Assembly (NCBI RefSeq): GCF_000210895.1
Contig: NC_015964.1
Span: 310,001 to 374,000 of the forward strand
Reading direction: 5' to 3'
DNA: 64,000 nt
Source of the DNA: Haemophilus parainfluenzae T3T1
GTDB taxonomy: Bacteria; Pseudomonadota; Gammaproteobacteria; Enterobacterales; Pasteurellaceae
Both the position numbers and the translations under genes were made by a program. Shown piece by piece: positions 1 to 13,600 of this stretch; within the stretch, counting starts at the first letter, position 1; every line of letters begins with the position of its first letter. Below the pieces are notes generated by a model. That model was not told where the DNA came from, ran no database searches, and saw only the letters and a program-made list of their open reading frames with translations.

Positions 1-342
1 AGCGTTGCTGCAGTTTCAATTTATGCCCAAGCTAATGAACAACCGCATCAAGCACACATGAATATGCCAATGTCGACAGATTCTGCAATGCAACAAGAAT
101 TAATGCAAGGTATGAGTCAAATGCATCAAGACATGATGGCAGCTGCGCAATATAAAGATCCTGATGTTGCTTTTGCAGCAGGTATGTTGCCACACCATAT
201 TGGCGCAGTAAAAATGGCGGAAGTTGAATTAAAATACGGAAAAGATCCTGAGATGCGTAAGCTTGCTGAGAATATTATTAACGCTCAACAGGCAGAAATT
301 GAACAAATGCAGAAATGGCTTAAAGTGCACAATAAAAAATAA
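1..342 (+). CDS. DUF305 family exported protein, 5' end outside window
   Basis: The reading frame is open from base 1, so the gene starts upstream of the window. The first codons encode the end of a signal peptide (VAAVSIYAQA, then NEQPHQ), which suggests export. The mature part is rich in Met and His and carries the DUF305 core MLPHHIGAVKMAEVEL followed by an amphipathic helix ending in QKWLKVHNKK. DUF305 proteins are small helical ferritin-like proteins often linked to copper or metal handling. The role here is unproven. The gene ends just before an uptake-sequence hairpin shared with ispH on the other strand. Confidence 0.75.
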   Translation, partial: SVAAVSIYAQANEQPHQAHMNMPMSTDSAMQQELMQGMSQMHQDMMAAAQYKDPDVAFAAGMLPHHIGAVKMAEVELKYGKDPEMRKLAENIINAQQAEIEQMQKWLKVHNKK

Positions 343-351
343 AATAACACA

Positions 352-384
352 AAAAAAGTGCGGTAAATTAACCGCACTTTTTTA
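352..384. terminator. Bidirectional terminator made of two inverted uptake sequences
   Basis: AAAGTGCGGT (355-364) and ACCGCACTTT (371-380) are an inverted pair flanked by A and T runs. It lies between the convergent ends of the DUF305 gene and ispH, so it can stop transcription from both sides. Confidence 0.75.
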
Positions 385-390
385 ATAGAA

Positions 391-1335
391 TTAGTTTACT
401 TCTTTTATTCGTAGTTCTTTTGGCACTTCAAAGAACATATTTTCTTCTAAACCTTGAAGCTCTTCGATACTATCCGCACCAAATTCTTTTAATCGAGCAA
501 TCACGGATTGCACCAACTCTTCTGGTGCTGAAGCGCCTGCTGTTACGCCAATTGTTTCAACACCTTCAAACCAATCTGCCGCCACATCATTTGGATCATC
601 AATCAATTTTGATTTCACGCCCATACGCGATGCCAACTCAGCTAAACGATTAGAATTCGATGAGTTTTTAGAGCCGACAACCACCACTAAATCACACTGT
701 TTTGCCAATTCACGCACGGCTTCTTGGCGATTGGTTGTCGCATAGCAAATATCATTTTTATGAGGCCCTTGAATTGCAGGATATTTGCTTTTCAATGCAC
801 TGATAGTCTCTGCTGTATCATCAAGAGAAAGCGTGGTTTGTGTCATAAAGGTTAAATCATCATTTTCTTGAACCGGCAAACGAGCAATATCTTCTACGCT
901 TTCAATTAAGAAAATACCACCTTCGGTATTATTATACTGCCCCATTGTGCCTTCCACTTCTGGATGCCCTTTGTGTCCGATCAAAATCGCTTTCGTTCCT
1001 TTACGGCTCGCACGTGCGACTTGCATATGCACTTTGGTTACCAACGGACAAGTTGCATCAAACACTTTTAACTGACGATCTTTTGCTTCTTGACGAACGG
1101 CTTGTGACACACCATGGGCGGAGAAAATCACAATGGCGCCATCTGGCACTTCACTTAGTTCTTCCACAAAAATCGCCCCACGCTCACGTAAACCATTCAC
1201 CACAAAACGGTTATGCACCACTTCGTGACGGACATAGATCGGTGCACCATGAATTTCAAGCGCTAATTCAACAATGCTAATGGCTCGATCAACACCCGCG
1301 CAAAATCCGCGAGGATTAGCTAAAATTATCTTCAT
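391..1335 (-). CDS. ispH: 4-hydroxy-3-methylbut-2-enyl diphosphate reductase
   Basis: IspH catalyses the last step of the MEP isoprenoid pathway, reducing HMBPP to IPP and DMAPP with a 4Fe-4S cluster in the cytosol. The three cluster cysteines are visible: C12 in [10 protein letters not shown]96 in DATCPLV and C197 in [10 protein letters not shown]. Substrate histidines H41 and H74 are also present. At 314 residues it has the usual length. Its ATG overlaps the stop of lspA by four bases (ATGA), so translation is probably coupled. In enterobacteria lspA and ispH sit downstream of ileS; here ileS is about 26 kb away. Confidence 0.95.
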   Translation of the reverse strand: MKIILANPRGFCAGVDRAISIVELALEIHGAPIYVRHEVVHNRFVVNGLRERGAIFVEELSEVPDGAIVIFSAHGVSQAVRQEAKDRQLKVFDATCPLVTKVHMQVARASRKGTKAILIGHKGHPEVEGTMGQYNNTEGGIFLIESVEDIARLPVQENDDLTFMTQTTLSLDDTAETISALKSKYPAIQGPHKNDICYATTNRQEAVRELAKQCDLVVVVGSKNSSNSNRLAELASRMGVKSKLIDDPNDVAADWFEGVETIGVTAGASAPEELVQSVIARLKEFGADSIEELQGLEENMFFEVPKELRIKEVN

Positions 1336-1823
1336 TTTTGACCGCTCTTTTTATCACCTTTAAAGGCATCTAATGCTAATAAACCCGCACCAATACAAAT
1401 GGCAATATCTGCCACATTAAATACCGGATAATGATGAATATCCCAATAAAAATCTAAGAAATCCACTACAAAACCGTTATACGCTCGGTCCACCATATTG
1501 GCTAACGCGCCACCAATAATCAGCGCATAGGCTGAGTTTTGTAATTTTTGCTCTGCAGAATTCTTTTTCATAAAGTAAGTCAGCATCAAAGAAATCCCAA
1601 TCGCAAGCACAATAAAGAAATATTTCTGCCAACCATCATGTTCAGCAAGGAAGCTAAACGCTGCGCCATAGTTACGCACATAGGTTAAATTAAAAACGGG
1701 CAATATGTTCACACTTTCATAGAGATCAAAGCGTTGCACTACGATATATTTGGTCAGTAAATCGAGGATAAATGCGACCGCACTTAACCAAAGGAATGAA
1801 AGTCCTGTTTTATTTTTTGTCAT
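1332..1823 (-). CDS. lspA: Lipoprotein signal peptidase II
   Basis: LspA is an inner-membrane aspartyl protease that removes the signal peptide of prolipoproteins after lipidation. The 163-residue protein has four hydrophobic segments and both catalytic blocks: [17 protein letters not shown] and [11 protein letters not shown]. It is the upstream partner of ispH, overlapping it by four bases. The pair is followed by the uptake-sequence terminator at 352-384. Confidence 0.95.
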   Translation of the reverse strand: MTKNKTGLSFLWLSAVAFILDLLTKYIVVQRFDLYESVNILPVFNLTYVRNYGAAFSFLAEHDGWQKYFFIVLAIGISLMLTYFMKKNSAEQKLQNSAYALIIGGALANMVDRAYNGFVVDFLDFYWDIHHYPVFNVADIAICIGAGLLALDAFKGDKKSGQK

Positions 1824-1904
1824 AGGAAATTATCTGTCTTTATAAATGGACGATGATTTTAGCAACTCGAACAACCTTTATAAAGTAAAAGGCATCAAAT
1901 TATA

Positions 1905-1930
1905 AAAGGCGAACACATTGGTTCGCCTTT
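1905..1930 (-). terminator. Intrinsic terminator after glmU
   Basis: AAAGGCGAAC (1905-1914) and GTTCGCCTTT (1921-1930) form a 10-bp stem with a 6-base loop just past the glmU stop. On the minus strand it is followed by a T-rich run. Confidence 0.65.
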
Positions 1931-1939
1931 CAATGTTAA

Positions 1940-3310
1940 TTACTTTTTCTTCACCGGTCTTTGCCAACCTTGAATATGACGTTGTGGCACACGAGTGATC
2001 ACAAGCTCATCTTTTTCAACGTTTTTCGTAATGGTTGAACCCGCACCGATAGTTGCACCATCGGCCACAGTAACTGGTGCAACTAATTGTGTATCAGAAC
2101 CTATGAATACATCGTTACCAATGATCGTTTTAAATTTATTCGCACCGTCATAGTTACAAGTAATGACACCTGCACCAATGTTACAGTTTTCACCGATTTC
2201 AGTATCACCCACATAAGTAAGGTGGTTGACTTTAGAACCTTTACCTACTGTGGATTTTTTAATTTCCACGAAGTTGCCCACATGGGTTTCTGCCGCTAAT
2301 TCAGCACCTGGACGTAAACGAGAGAATGGACCAATCGCCGCTTTCTCACCAATTGTGGCATCTTCTAAAACAGAATAAGGCTTGATCTCAACATCATCAC
2401 CAATGGTCACGTTTTTCAATACACAACCTGCACCGATTTTTACTCGATTACCTAAACGTACATTGCCTTCCACAATCACGTTCACATCAATTTCAACATC
2501 TTTACCGTGTTCTAATGTCCCACGTAAATCAAAACGCTCTGGGTCAATTAACATCACACCAGCAAGTAAAAGTTTTTCTGCTTGTTTGCGTTGATAATAG
2601 CGTTCCATTTTGGCTAATTGCAGGCGGTTATTCACCCCTTCAACTTCCATAAAATCAGTTGCTTGAACAGCTACAATCGGACAACCATCTTGATGAGCTA
2701 AGCCAATTACATCAGTAATATAAAACTCGCCTTGTGCATTATTATTATCTAAACGCGCTAACCATTTTTTGAAACTTGCACCATCTGAAACTAACACACC
2801 CGTATTAATCTCTTGAATTTTGAGTTGCTCAGGCGTTGCATCTTTTTGTTCAACAATCCCTACAACTTTGCCATTTTCACGTACGATTCGACCATAACCT
2901 GTTGGGTTATCTAATACAACGGTTAACACTGCGATACCATTTTCAGGTTTCGCATCGATTAATTTTTGCAATGTTTCCGGTGTAATCATTGGGCCATCGC
3001 CATACACCATTAAAACATTTTCATCATCACGGAAAAAAGGCATCGCTTGTTGCATAGCATGTCCAGTGCCCAATTGTTCCGCTTGGAATACCCAGTTCAC
3101 GCTTTCATTTACCAAACGCTCACGCATTAATTCGCCACCGTGACCATAAATTAAATGCACGTTTTCTGCACCTAATTGATTCGCTGTATCGATCACATGT
3201 TTTACCATCGGTTTACCTGCTACTTTGTGCAAGACTTTTGGTAAATCAGAATACATACGAGTGCCTTTACCGGCCGCTAAAATTACCACGCTTAATGCTT
3301 TATTTGTCAT
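1940..3310 (-). CDS. glmU: Bifunctional UDP-GlcNAc pyrophosphorylase / GlcN-1-P acetyltransferase
   Basis: GlmU makes UDP-N-acetylglucosamine for peptidoglycan and LOS in two cytosolic steps. The N-terminal half has the nucleotidyltransferase signature LAAGKGTRM followed by [15 protein letters not shown]. The C-terminal half is a left-handed beta helix of hexapeptide repeats (for example [18 protein letters not shown]). The frame is open further upstream, but the start at 3310 (MTNKALSVV) gives 456 residues, the standard length, and has a purine-rich AGAGAAGA before it. Confidence 0.96.
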   Translation of the reverse strand: MTNKALSVVILAAGKGTRMYSDLPKVLHKVAGKPMVKHVIDTANQLGAENVHLIYGHGGELMRERLVNESVNWVFQAEQLGTGHAMQQAMPFFRDDENVLMVYGDGPMITPETLQKLIDAKPENGIAVLTVVLDNPTGYGRIVRENGKVVGIVEQKDATPEQLKIQEINTGVLVSDGASFKKWLARLDNNNAQGEFYITDVIGLAHQDGCPIVAVQATDFMEVEGVNNRLQLAKMERYYQRKQAEKLLLAGVMLIDPERFDLRGTLEHGKDVEIDVNVIVEGNVRLGNRVKIGAGCVLKNVTIGDDVEIKPYSVLEDATIGEKAAIGPFSRLRPGAELAAETHVGNFVEIKKSTVGKGSKVNHLTYVGDTEIGENCNIGAGVITCNYDGANKFKTIIGNDVFIGSDTQLVAPVTVADGATIGAGSTITKNVEKDELVITRVPQRHIQGWQRPVKKK

Positions 3311-3410
3311 AAATTCTTCTCTTCTTTGTAAAAAAATTTGGGCGTATTCTATCGTAGAATAGAGAATATGATAAGCCATTTAATTTTCATGCATTCCTGA
3401 CAAGACAAGA

Positions 3411-3439
3411 TTGTATAAAAATCTCAAATCCTGTAAACT
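3411..3439 (+). promoter_or_regulatory. Probable sigma-70 promoter of pyrG
   Basis: TTGTAT (3411-3416) and TAAACT (3434-3439) are separated by 17 bases and lie about 130 bp before the pyrG start. An uptake sequence (3483-3491) lies between this promoter and the gene. Confidence 0.4.
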
Positions 3440-3519
3440 ATCCTCCCGTCTTGATAGCTAATCATCTTTTTCTTTTGTTTTTGACCGCACTTTTCAGCAT
3501 TCTGCACAAATTTGCATAA

Positions 3520-5208
<1,689 letters not shown>

Positions 5209-5229
5209 TTTACTGATAATTCCATAAAC

Positions 5230-5267
5230 AAGTGCGGTCAAAAATTCTTGTGTTTTTGACCGCACTT
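5230..5267. terminator. Uptake-sequence hairpin terminator
   Basis: AAGTGCGGTCAAAAA (5230-5244) and TTTTTGACCGCACTT (5253-5267) form a 15-bp stem between the convergent ends of pyrG and the 5302-6255 gene. Confidence 0.75.
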
Positions 5268-5301
5268 TGCATTTTTAAGCATTTTAATTTGATTGATTCG
5301 A

Positions 5302-6255
5302 TTACCGTTTCACCAAACGATAAGGCAAGATCTGCATTTTACATTTATCAGAAATATCATCTGAATCGAAATTATTAATAAAATGCCAATGTGCGGTATC
5401 TTTTGTTAAATCAGTAAGATAAATTTGAGTGTTACCTACTTTATAACGACACTCACCAATAACAAAATTCCTTTCACTACTTGCTTCATCCATATAATCA
5501 CCGTGAACAACTTGGATAAGCTTCGCATGATTGGTTAAATCAGTGTAATACCACCAAATATCAAATTTATCTTTATCATTAGCTAACTGAACTTGCAAAC
5601 TTGGCTCTATAAAGTTCGCATTATAACTATGAGCTTGCATTATTTGTGAACTGATTAACTCATTATGTTTCCAAAGGTAATCATAATTGAGCTGGCGATT
5701 TTCATAAAATGCAACTTTACTCTTTAAACGAATCGTCGGTAGAATAACTTCACCTTCAGGTATTTCACAACTGGCTAAGGTAAAATCAGAATAAGGCATC
5801 GAAGGCCCCTTACCTTTTATTCGTACAAAAACAAAACTTCCTCTACTCAAACAAGACTGTCCATTAATAGAAATGGTTTCTGGCATGCCTAAGTCAGTAT
5901 CAGGTTGTTCACCCAATCTAACCAAATCATTGATGCTAACTACATTACTATTTAATGAAAGTTTATTTAAACGAAAATCGCCCCACTTAAAATACGTATT
6001 ATCGAGCGTAATAACATAATCTGGCGCATCTTCTCCAGTTGTTGCAAAAACAAATGCATTCGGAGATAAATCATCAATACCTGCTAAATACGGTTTATCT
6101 TGTAACTGAACGCCTCTAAGCCCCCAATCTTGTGGAGCTGAAGAGAACAAAACATAAAATACAAAATAACTCAAAATAAATAATAACGTGACAACTCCAA
6201 ACAATATACCAATTGTCCACAAACATATTTCTAATGGTGTCTCTAAACGCTGCAT
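5302..6255 (-). CDS. Unknown membrane-anchored protein
   Basis: I do not recognise this 317-residue protein. Residues about 11-36 form one strong hydrophobic segment (ICLWTIGILFGVVTLLFILS and on), after which the chain is hydrophilic. This suggests a single anchor with a large periplasmic domain. The soluble part has many Asp/Asn/Tyr residues and at least five cysteines, but no motif I can name. It is convergent with pyrG and divergent from the secreted YD-repeat gene at 6516. A 260-bp AT-rich gap separates the two starts. Confidence 0.7.
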   Translation of the reverse strand: MQRLETPLEICLWTIGILFGVVTLLFILSYFVFYVLFSSAPQDWGLRGVQLQDKPYLAGIDDLSPNAFVFATTGEDAPDYVITLDNTYFKWGDFRLNKLSLNSNVVSINDLVRLGEQPDTDLGMPETISINGQSCLSRGSFVFVRIKGKGPSMPYSDFTLASCEIPEGEVILPTIRLKSKVAFYENRQLNYDYLWKHNELISSQIMQAHSYNANFIEPSLQVQLANDKDKFDIWWYYTDLTNHAKLIQVVHGDYMDEASSERNFVIGECRYKVGNTQIYLTDLTKDTAHWHFINNFDSDDISDKCKMQILPYRLVKR

Positions 6256-6515
6256 ATTTCCTAATATCTCTCTTAATCAATATATTTGTGTATTATGCTT
6301 TTCTTATCAATACAGAAAAATACTACTTTCCGGAATACTTTCATCATTTTCTTACCCTATAAAAAAGCAAATTTATTTAACTACACTTCAAAAAACATTT
6401 GAATTAGTATAACATTTTAGTCAACTATTTATATAACTTAAACAAGCGGTTATTTTTCAGCGTTTTTTTGCAAAACATTTATTAAATCCGACCGCTTGTG
6501 ATAAAAGGAACGACT

Positions 6516-7355
6516 ATGCATAAATTTTTACTGACTGCCCTTCTCGCCAGCCTTTCTACCTCTGCTTTCGCACTTTTCCCTGTGCAAACTGATTGGCAAG
6601 CAAATCACTTACAAGGCAAAGTGAAATCCGTTATTTCACATTCGGAAGATAATCCTGATGCAGTAGAAGGAGAAGTGGTCACGAACGATGTTCGTCAATT
6701 TTATAACGAACAAGGCTTTTTAATTAAGACTGAAGAAATTACCCAAGAATCTGAATTTTCCGATAAAACGACGGCGAATTATCGATATGATCAAAACAAT
6801 CGATTAGAAGAAATTCGTTCCGATATCTATAAAGAGACTCATGGAAGACTCTACCACTATCAAGAAAACCGCGATGGTTCAGGCGTCATTTTAGAAATCA
6901 CCTATGTAGGCAAAAAGCCGAAAAAACCGAATTTTCAAGAAGATTACATCAAAAGAGTTTACGACAAAGATGGCAAACTCATCTCTGAAGCCGTTTATTA
7001 TGCAAAGATGATTGACGGCCATGCGAAAAAATTCCATTACAAGGACGATAAACTCATCAAAGCTTGTGACTTTGATGACAATGGAAAAGAAAGCAATTGC
7101 GAAACTTATCGTTATCTAGAAAATGGTAACTTTGTAAATAACACGTCTTTTAATAATGGACGAGCAGATTTTACTTATGACAAAAACCACAATGAATTAA
7201 AACGCGAAATTTTTGACCTACATGGGAAATTAGAAGAGACGCTCACAACACGTCATAAATTTGATCAACACGGTAATGTGATTGAAAGCATTATGTATGA
7301 TGAAAAAGGTATATGGTTAAATAAAACCACAAAGAAATATGAATATTATCAATAA
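6516..7355 (+). CDS. Exported YD-repeat-like protein
   Basis: The 279-residue protein starts with a clear signal peptide (MHKFLLTALLASLSTSAFA, cleavage near FALFPVQ). The mature part contains several degenerate YD/RHS-type strands such as YRYDQNNRLEEI, VYDKDGKLISEA and KFDQHGNVIESI. The frame opens at a GTG at 6498, but ATG 6516 is preferred because AAGGA lies 6 bases before it. RHS-like strands occur in small periplasmic proteins as well as in large toxins; this one is far too short to be a complete Rhs toxin. Only 36 bp separate it from the next gene, so the two are probably co-transcribed. Confidence 0.75.
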   Translation: MHKFLLTALLASLSTSAFALFPVQTDWQANHLQGKVKSVISHSEDNPDAVEGEVVTNDVRQFYNEQGFLIKTEEITQESEFSDKTTANYRYDQNNRLEEIRSDIYKETHGRLYHYQENRDGSGVILEITYVGKKPKKPNFQEDYIKRVYDKDGKLISEAVYYAKMIDGHAKKFHYKDDKLIKACDFDDNGKESNCETYRYLENGNFVNNTSFNNGRADFTYDKNHNELKREIFDLHGKLEETLTTRHKFDQHGNVIESIMYDEKGIWLNKTTKKYEYYQ

Positions 7356-7391
7356 ACCACTTTTAAACGACGTATTCTAACTAGGCTGCAT

Positions 7392-8957
7392 ATGATGTTT
7401 TTTAAATCTAAACCACGCGCTGAAAAATTAGACAAAACATTAACCACCAAACTGGACAAAATCTTTCAATATTTTAAGGCGAAAGAAGAACCATCTGAGT
7501 GGTTGTTTGCCAGAAATCACAAGGTTGCGCCAATGGCAATCGCAACCTATTGGCATTATGGTCAAGCCAATTTAGATGAATCGGAATTGCTAGAAAATAC
7601 GGGGTTATCTGATTTGTACCAACCTCTAGAGTTGCTTCTGACAAAAACAATGAAACTGCCTTGCATTACTCGCAGAGAATTTGAAGAGGAAAATTGGGCT
7701 CAATTATTTCTTTCTATTGATTTTAAATTAAACCCAACAGATAGCTCACTTTTTAGAGTTTTTGTTTTTCCTGATCAGGATAGCTTCGTTTTCGCCGAAA
7801 CAGATCAAGCGGATAATCTTTTTCAGAATATGATGCAGGCAAAGCCATTTAATCAACATAGTCCACATTATGAGCAATTTTTATCCTCAGTTGATGCGGT
7901 TTTAAACGCTATTGAAAAGCCTGAAGATTTCACATTATTAGACCAAAAACTCGCCAAAATTGAGCATTATCTTAAAAATCAACCTGATGGCGATTTACTT
8001 GTCAAAAACAATGTCTTTGAAACAGATATTTACGCCTATCAATTTTACTATTCTGATAATTGGGACGATTACTCAAAAGAAAAATTTAATGAATTAGATT
8101 TTGGCGGTGATATGTATGATTTACAAAGCCAATTTTGTAATCCAATGGGATTCGTACCTGCTTCTCGAGAAGAATTTTTTAATGGTTCTGGCTATTCTTT
8201 TTTAAATATTGGGTTCGGCATAAAACCGCATAAGGAATATGAACATATTATTAAAGAAACTGAATTTGAATTTCCGCAAAGAATTGAGCTATTTGCTGGA
8301 CAACCTATTCGTGATGCTGCATATTCGTTACAACATACTGATAAGCTTTTTATTTTGGATTTAATGGCAGCGATTTATTATGCCAAACCGCTTGATGAAC
8401 AACATTACAAGTTTGATTTGTTAAAACAAGCCGTTGATTTGATTTGCGATAGCATTGACAGACGTGAAACTGAAATCAATCAAGATGCCTTATTTGATGA
8501 GTTAATTACGTTGCTTGAAACGAAAAAATACATCAAAGCAAAATATATTAAGCAAGTTAAAAGCCTCTATAAATGGCTAAATAAAGACCTAGAAAAATGT
8601 CGAGAGAAAATGATCGCATTTGGTGATATCTATGAGGACGAAGATTTCGATGAAGAATACGCTAAATTGGAGCTTATCAGAAGTTATCTACATTGCTACC
8701 AAGATGACTGGAAAATTGATTATGACTCACTCAATCATTTTCTTTCAGAAGCGCTTGAACAACCTTTCGAAATCACTTTCGAAGAGGCAAAGCATGAGTT
8801 TGCACGTATTAAGGCTAAAGTAGAAGCGATAAGTGATTATACTTTACTTTATGTTGATACGGGTTCCGACAATTTCTATTGCTTAGTTTGCCCAAAATCA
8901 GCCGCGCCTCGCATAATAGAAATTGCAGACATCTTAAATTTACCTATCAACTATTAA
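7392..8957 (+). CDS. Unknown cytosolic protein
   Basis: This 521-residue acidic protein has no signal peptide or membrane segment. I recognise no catalytic motif. The last 40 residues (TLLYVDTGSDNFYCLVCPK and on to LNLPINY) resemble the end of small uncharacterised domains of the DUF6630 kind; this is a weak impression. Residues about 360-430 are helical and charged. The gene follows the exported YD-repeat protein by 36 bp, with no terminator seen between them. Confidence 0.7.
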   Translation: MMFFKSKPRAEKLDKTLTTKLDKIFQYFKAKEEPSEWLFARNHKVAPMAIATYWHYGQANLDESELLENTGLSDLYQPLELLLTKTMKLPCITRREFEEENWAQLFLSIDFKLNPTDSSLFRVFVFPDQDSFVFAETDQADNLFQNMMQAKPFNQHSPHYEQFLSSVDAVLNAIEKPEDFTLLDQKLAKIEHYLKNQPDGDLLVKNNVFETDIYAYQFYYSDNWDDYSKEKFNELDFGGDMYDLQSQFCNPMGFVPASREEFFNGSGYSFLNIGFGIKPHKEYEHIIKETEFEFPQRIELFAGQPIRDAAYSLQHTDKLFILDLMAAIYYAKPLDEQHYKFDLLKQAVDLICDSIDRRETEINQDALFDELITLLETKKYIKAKYIKQVKSLYKWLNKDLEKCREKMIAFGDIYEDEDFDEEYAKLELIRSYLHCYQDDWKIDYDSLNHFLSEALEQPFEITFEEAKHEFARIKAKVEAISDYTLLYVDTGSDNFYCLVCPKSAAPRIIEIADILNLPINY

Positions 8958-9183
8958 ATTTTAGATAAGAAAACTGCCTAGCGGTAATAAAGAGCGGTCA
9001 GTTTTTGTTGCATTTTTGCAAAATATCTCAGTAATTAAATAGCGGAATTTGTAATGTGAGTGAAAGGTAATAAAGCCCCCGCTCTATAAAAATATTTTAG
9101 ATAACTAACAAAGTTAAACTTCTGACTATCGCCGCGATCGTAATTTAAATAGAATACGCTTTTATCTACACGGAAATGAAAAA

Positions 9184-10119
9184 ATGAAACTTGCTGTTAT
9201 TTTACCCGCATACAATGCAGAAAATTTTATTGCTGAATGTTTAGAGTCATTATTGAATCAGACATTTAGTGATTTTTGTATTCTTGCGGTTAATGATGCT
9301 TCTACCGATAACACAGGCAAGATTCTCGAAACTTATGCAGCAAAAGATGCTCGCTTACGTGTTTACCATTTACCACAAAACCAAGGTGAACCTGCTGTCA
9401 TGCAATTTGCCATGGATATGCTTAACTATATGAATGTTGAATATGTTGCGCGTATGGATGCCGATGATATTTGTGTACCACACCGTTTTGAAAAACAAGT
9501 TCAATATTTAGACGAGCATCCCGAAATTGATATTTTAGGAAGTAATGCTCTGCTCTTTAATGATGGGCAAACTGATAAAACGACTAAAATAAGTACACTT
9601 CCTCTTTTAGATAAAGATATAAAAGCACATTTTTCTTTAGCTCGTGACCATATCATTAATCCCTCTTCAATGTGGCGACATTCTAGTATCAAAGCACTCA
9701 ACATCAATTATGCACAAACAGCCACTGCGCCCGATTTTCATATGTGGATACAATGTGCATTGCACAAAAAGAAATTTGCTAATTTACCGGAGCCCTTGTT
9801 GCTTTATCGACTACATCCAGGGCAAGAAAGTAAAAAACATGACAAAATTAGTGAGTCTGTTCAATACTCTATGGAGCTCTGGATCAGTCATTTATTTCCA
9901 GAATTAACACCTAAAGAAGTCAGCCTATTAAGTCTTATACTGCACGGGAAAACCATTAAATTACGCACTGAAGAGTTTGAAATCGCTTTTTCTGCTTATG
10001 ACAAGGTTCGTTCCAATAATGGGGATTCGAAATTCGGAGAAGATCGAGAAACCATGTTTAGTATTTTAGACAGACATACGCAAGCTTTAAAAAAGGCATT
10101 CTATAAACACATATCTTAA
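9184..10119 (+). CDS. Family 2 glycosyltransferase
   Basis: The protein begins with the classic GT-A opening VILPAYNAENFIAECLESLL, then NDASTDNTGKI and the metal-binding DADD at residues 92-95. At 311 residues it fits inverting GT2 enzymes that add sugars to lipooligosaccharide or capsule. The acceptor cannot be deduced. It is a single gene rather than part of a visible LOS cluster. Confidence 0.85.
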   Translation: MKLAVILPAYNAENFIAECLESLLNQTFSDFCILAVNDASTDNTGKILETYAAKDARLRVYHLPQNQGEPAVMQFAMDMLNYMNVEYVARMDADDICVPHRFEKQVQYLDEHPEIDILGSNALLFNDGQTDKTTKISTLPLLDKDIKAHFSLARDHIINPSSMWRHSSIKALNINYAQTATAPDFHMWIQCALHKKKFANLPEPLLLYRLHPGQESKKHDKISESVQYSMELWISHLFPELTPKEVSLLSLILHGKTIKLRTEEFEIAFSAYDKVRSNNGDSKFGEDRETMFSILDRHTQALKKAFYKHIS

Positions 10120-10154
10120 TATTTAAAGCGGTCATTTTTAGCTAATTTTTACAA

Positions 10155-10182
10155 AAAACGCTGTGAAACATCACAGCGTTTT
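10155..10182. terminator. Intrinsic terminator, bidirectional
   Basis: AAAACGCTGTGA (10155-10166) and TCACAGCGTTTT (10171-10182) form a 12-bp stem with a 4-base loop between two convergent genes. Confidence 0.75.
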
Positions 10183-10192
10183 AAATTTATGA

Positions 10193-11983
10193 TTACTTAT
10201 CAAAAATAGCTTTTGTATATATTCGATTATAGTAATAACCGCTTTCTGGTCTAAATCTCACTTCAAGCTCACTTAAATAAATCGTAAAGCTTGGTCCATC
10301 AATTTTTAATAAATCTTGACTAAGTGATTCAAGCTCAGTTTTAGAAATCCTTTTCATCGGGTCTAGCTGATGTTCTTTGAATACTTTGTGAATATGTTCA
10401 TCCATATTGGTACAATATCTATCGTGATCTTCAATAAAACAAACCTCTTGTTTCTCTTCTTGTTTATCCTCGCTTTCATCAGATTTCATATAAGCCCGAG
10501 GCTCTAGACGATAGAATGAATATGTCGGCACTCGAATCCATTTTTTATACGAAGTCACATCAATCGATTCCCATTCAAACGTGACTTTAGTAATAAAATT
10601 ATTTTCAGGGGTGCTAATACTTTCATCATTGAGGCGAATCTCATCACCATAAATGTAGAATGTAAAAAGTTCTTCGGATTTTTTACCATATTTCTGCTTA
10701 AATGCCTCTTTTCTTTCTTCGAAAGGAGGTTCTCCATAAGATTTAATCTCCATTCGATAAAGCAAATAATCTGATACTTTATCTAGTTCATCCCAATCTT
10801 TAAGATCGCTTTTCGGCATATTTTCTAAACGTTCGATAAAATCTACATCATCACGAATTTTGCCTGAACTATCGGATAAATTTAGTTTTGTTAATAACTG
10901 TTCGAAACGTTCCGTTTGGCTTTGGTAAGCAATTTCTTTTGGCTTAACTACCCAAGTCATGGAGAAAATTGCCACCATGACAACCCCAGAAATCAGGCGG
11001 TATTGACGTGCTTTTGGCACAATCAGAATCGCATAAGCAATCGTAATCGCCGTAGCCAAGGCCACTAAATAAATACGTTGTTCCGTCCAAGCATAGGCAC
11101 TAATACGGCGATCAATCGCCAACCATAGCAACACGATTGGCACAATAGCAAGATATGGATAGAACTTAAAGAAAGTTTCCCAGCGGGCTTTAGCGCAAAT
11201 AGAACGTAGTGCATATACACCTAAACCGCCAAGCAGGTAAGGCAAAGTAATATTCGCCAGCATCCCTTTTGGTAATACGCCTTCAAAAATAATTTGCACA
11301 ACATAAGCATAAAGCAACACAGTGAAAATCATCAATGCGGGCGCTAATACAAAATTAACTAAAATTTCAAAAATGCGATTTAACGTCATTTCCGATTTAG
11401 CTTGGCGCTGTTGGAATACTAAGAAAAACAGTGGCTGAGTAAAAATGCCTAAAGAAGTATAAAAATGACTGTAGAAACTATCAGAAAACTCGACATTAAA
11501 GAGCGTTGTAATCGTAAATAGAATAGCCGCGACTAATCCAAACACCAACAACCATACCGCCGTCGCTAAGCCAATATGGAATAGATTGGTAAAATTACGG
11601 TAGGTAAACCCTTGATTATTTTTTTCAAATGGGAAGCCTAATAACACCAGTAACGCAATAAAATTTGCGCCCCAGAATTTTGGACTCGTGAGATAAAACT
11701 CTGCACTATCATTAGTCATGCCAATAATGGCCAGCGCCACCAATGGCACAATCCATGAAAAACGATACCAAGAATATGGGCGAGAGAGATAAACAAAGAT
11801 AAACAACATTGGCTCAAATACCCAATAAGCCAAATGATCATTTCCTTGACGAGGCTCTAATTCCATAAACCAAATTCCAATTGCAAATGCACTAATTAGA
11901 AAAATTGCAATCGGATGTGCAGACACTGCATTTTTTATCTGCGCTTTAGTCTTTTCGAAAAATGTTGAAACAGACATAATCAT
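10193..11983 (-). CDS. DUF4153-like polytopic membrane protein
   Basis: The 596-residue protein has about ten hydrophobic segments in the first 340 residues (for example HPIAIFLISAFAIGIWFMEL and LPYLLGGLGVYAL). A soluble C-terminal domain of about 240 residues follows. The layout and the opening segment match DUF4153 membrane proteins, whose function is unknown. The soluble tail is charged and includes a Glu/Lys-rich stretch near DESEDKQEEKQE. The start at 11983 or a second ATG two codons later are both possible. Confidence 0.7.
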   Translation of the reverse strand: MIMSVSTFFEKTKAQIKNAVSAHPIAIFLISAFAIGIWFMELEPRQGNDHLAYWVFEPMLFIFVYLSRPYSWYRFSWIVPLVALAIIGMTNDSAEFYLTSPKFWGANFIALLVLLGFPFEKNNQGFTYRNFTNLFHIGLATAVWLLVFGLVAAILFTITTLFNVEFSDSFYSHFYTSLGIFTQPLFFLVFQQRQAKSEMTLNRIFEILVNFVLAPALMIFTVLLYAYVVQIIFEGVLPKGMLANITLPYLLGGLGVYALRSICAKARWETFFKFYPYLAIVPIVLLWLAIDRRISAYAWTEQRIYLVALATAITIAYAILIVPKARQYRLISGVVMVAIFSMTWVVKPKEIAYQSQTERFEQLLTKLNLSDSSGKIRDDVDFIERLENMPKSDLKDWDELDKVSDYLLYRMEIKSYGEPPFEERKEAFKQKYGKKSEELFTFYIYGDEIRLNDESISTPENNFITKVTFEWESIDVTSYKKWIRVPTYSFYRLEPRAYMKSDESEDKQEEKQEVCFIEDHDRYCTNMDEHIHKVFKEHQLDPMKRISKTELESLSQDLLKIDGPSFTIYLSELEVRFRPESGYYYNRIYTKAIFDK

Positions 11984-12247
11984 TCCTTTTTTATTCTATA
12001 AAGTCTTAATTAACACTTAATAATTCATACTAAAACAGTATGGAATTTACAGGCACTTTAACGAACTTTTATGAATAAATCCACTAAAATTAGATAGATA
12101 TTAGATAAAAATAGACAAAATCTCACCGCACTTGATTGAAAAATAAGATACAGATCAAAGTGCGGTCATTTTTCCAAGACAAATTTCTAAATTTGCTTTA
12201 TTATATTCCCGTTTTAGGTTCGCCTAACTAATTTTAATTAACTTTAA

Positions 12248-13573
<1,326 letters not shown>

Positions 13574-13600
13574 TTCACGCTGAATTTACTATAAAATATC

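Noticed and set aside
945-1280. 111-codon plus-strand frame inside ispH
   Set aside because: Antisense shadow of a conserved gene with low-complexity Leu/His translation.
6516-8957. Rhs toxin and immunity pair
   Set aside because: The YD-repeat protein is far too small, has no toxin tip and is followed by a 521-residue protein too large for a typical immunity protein.
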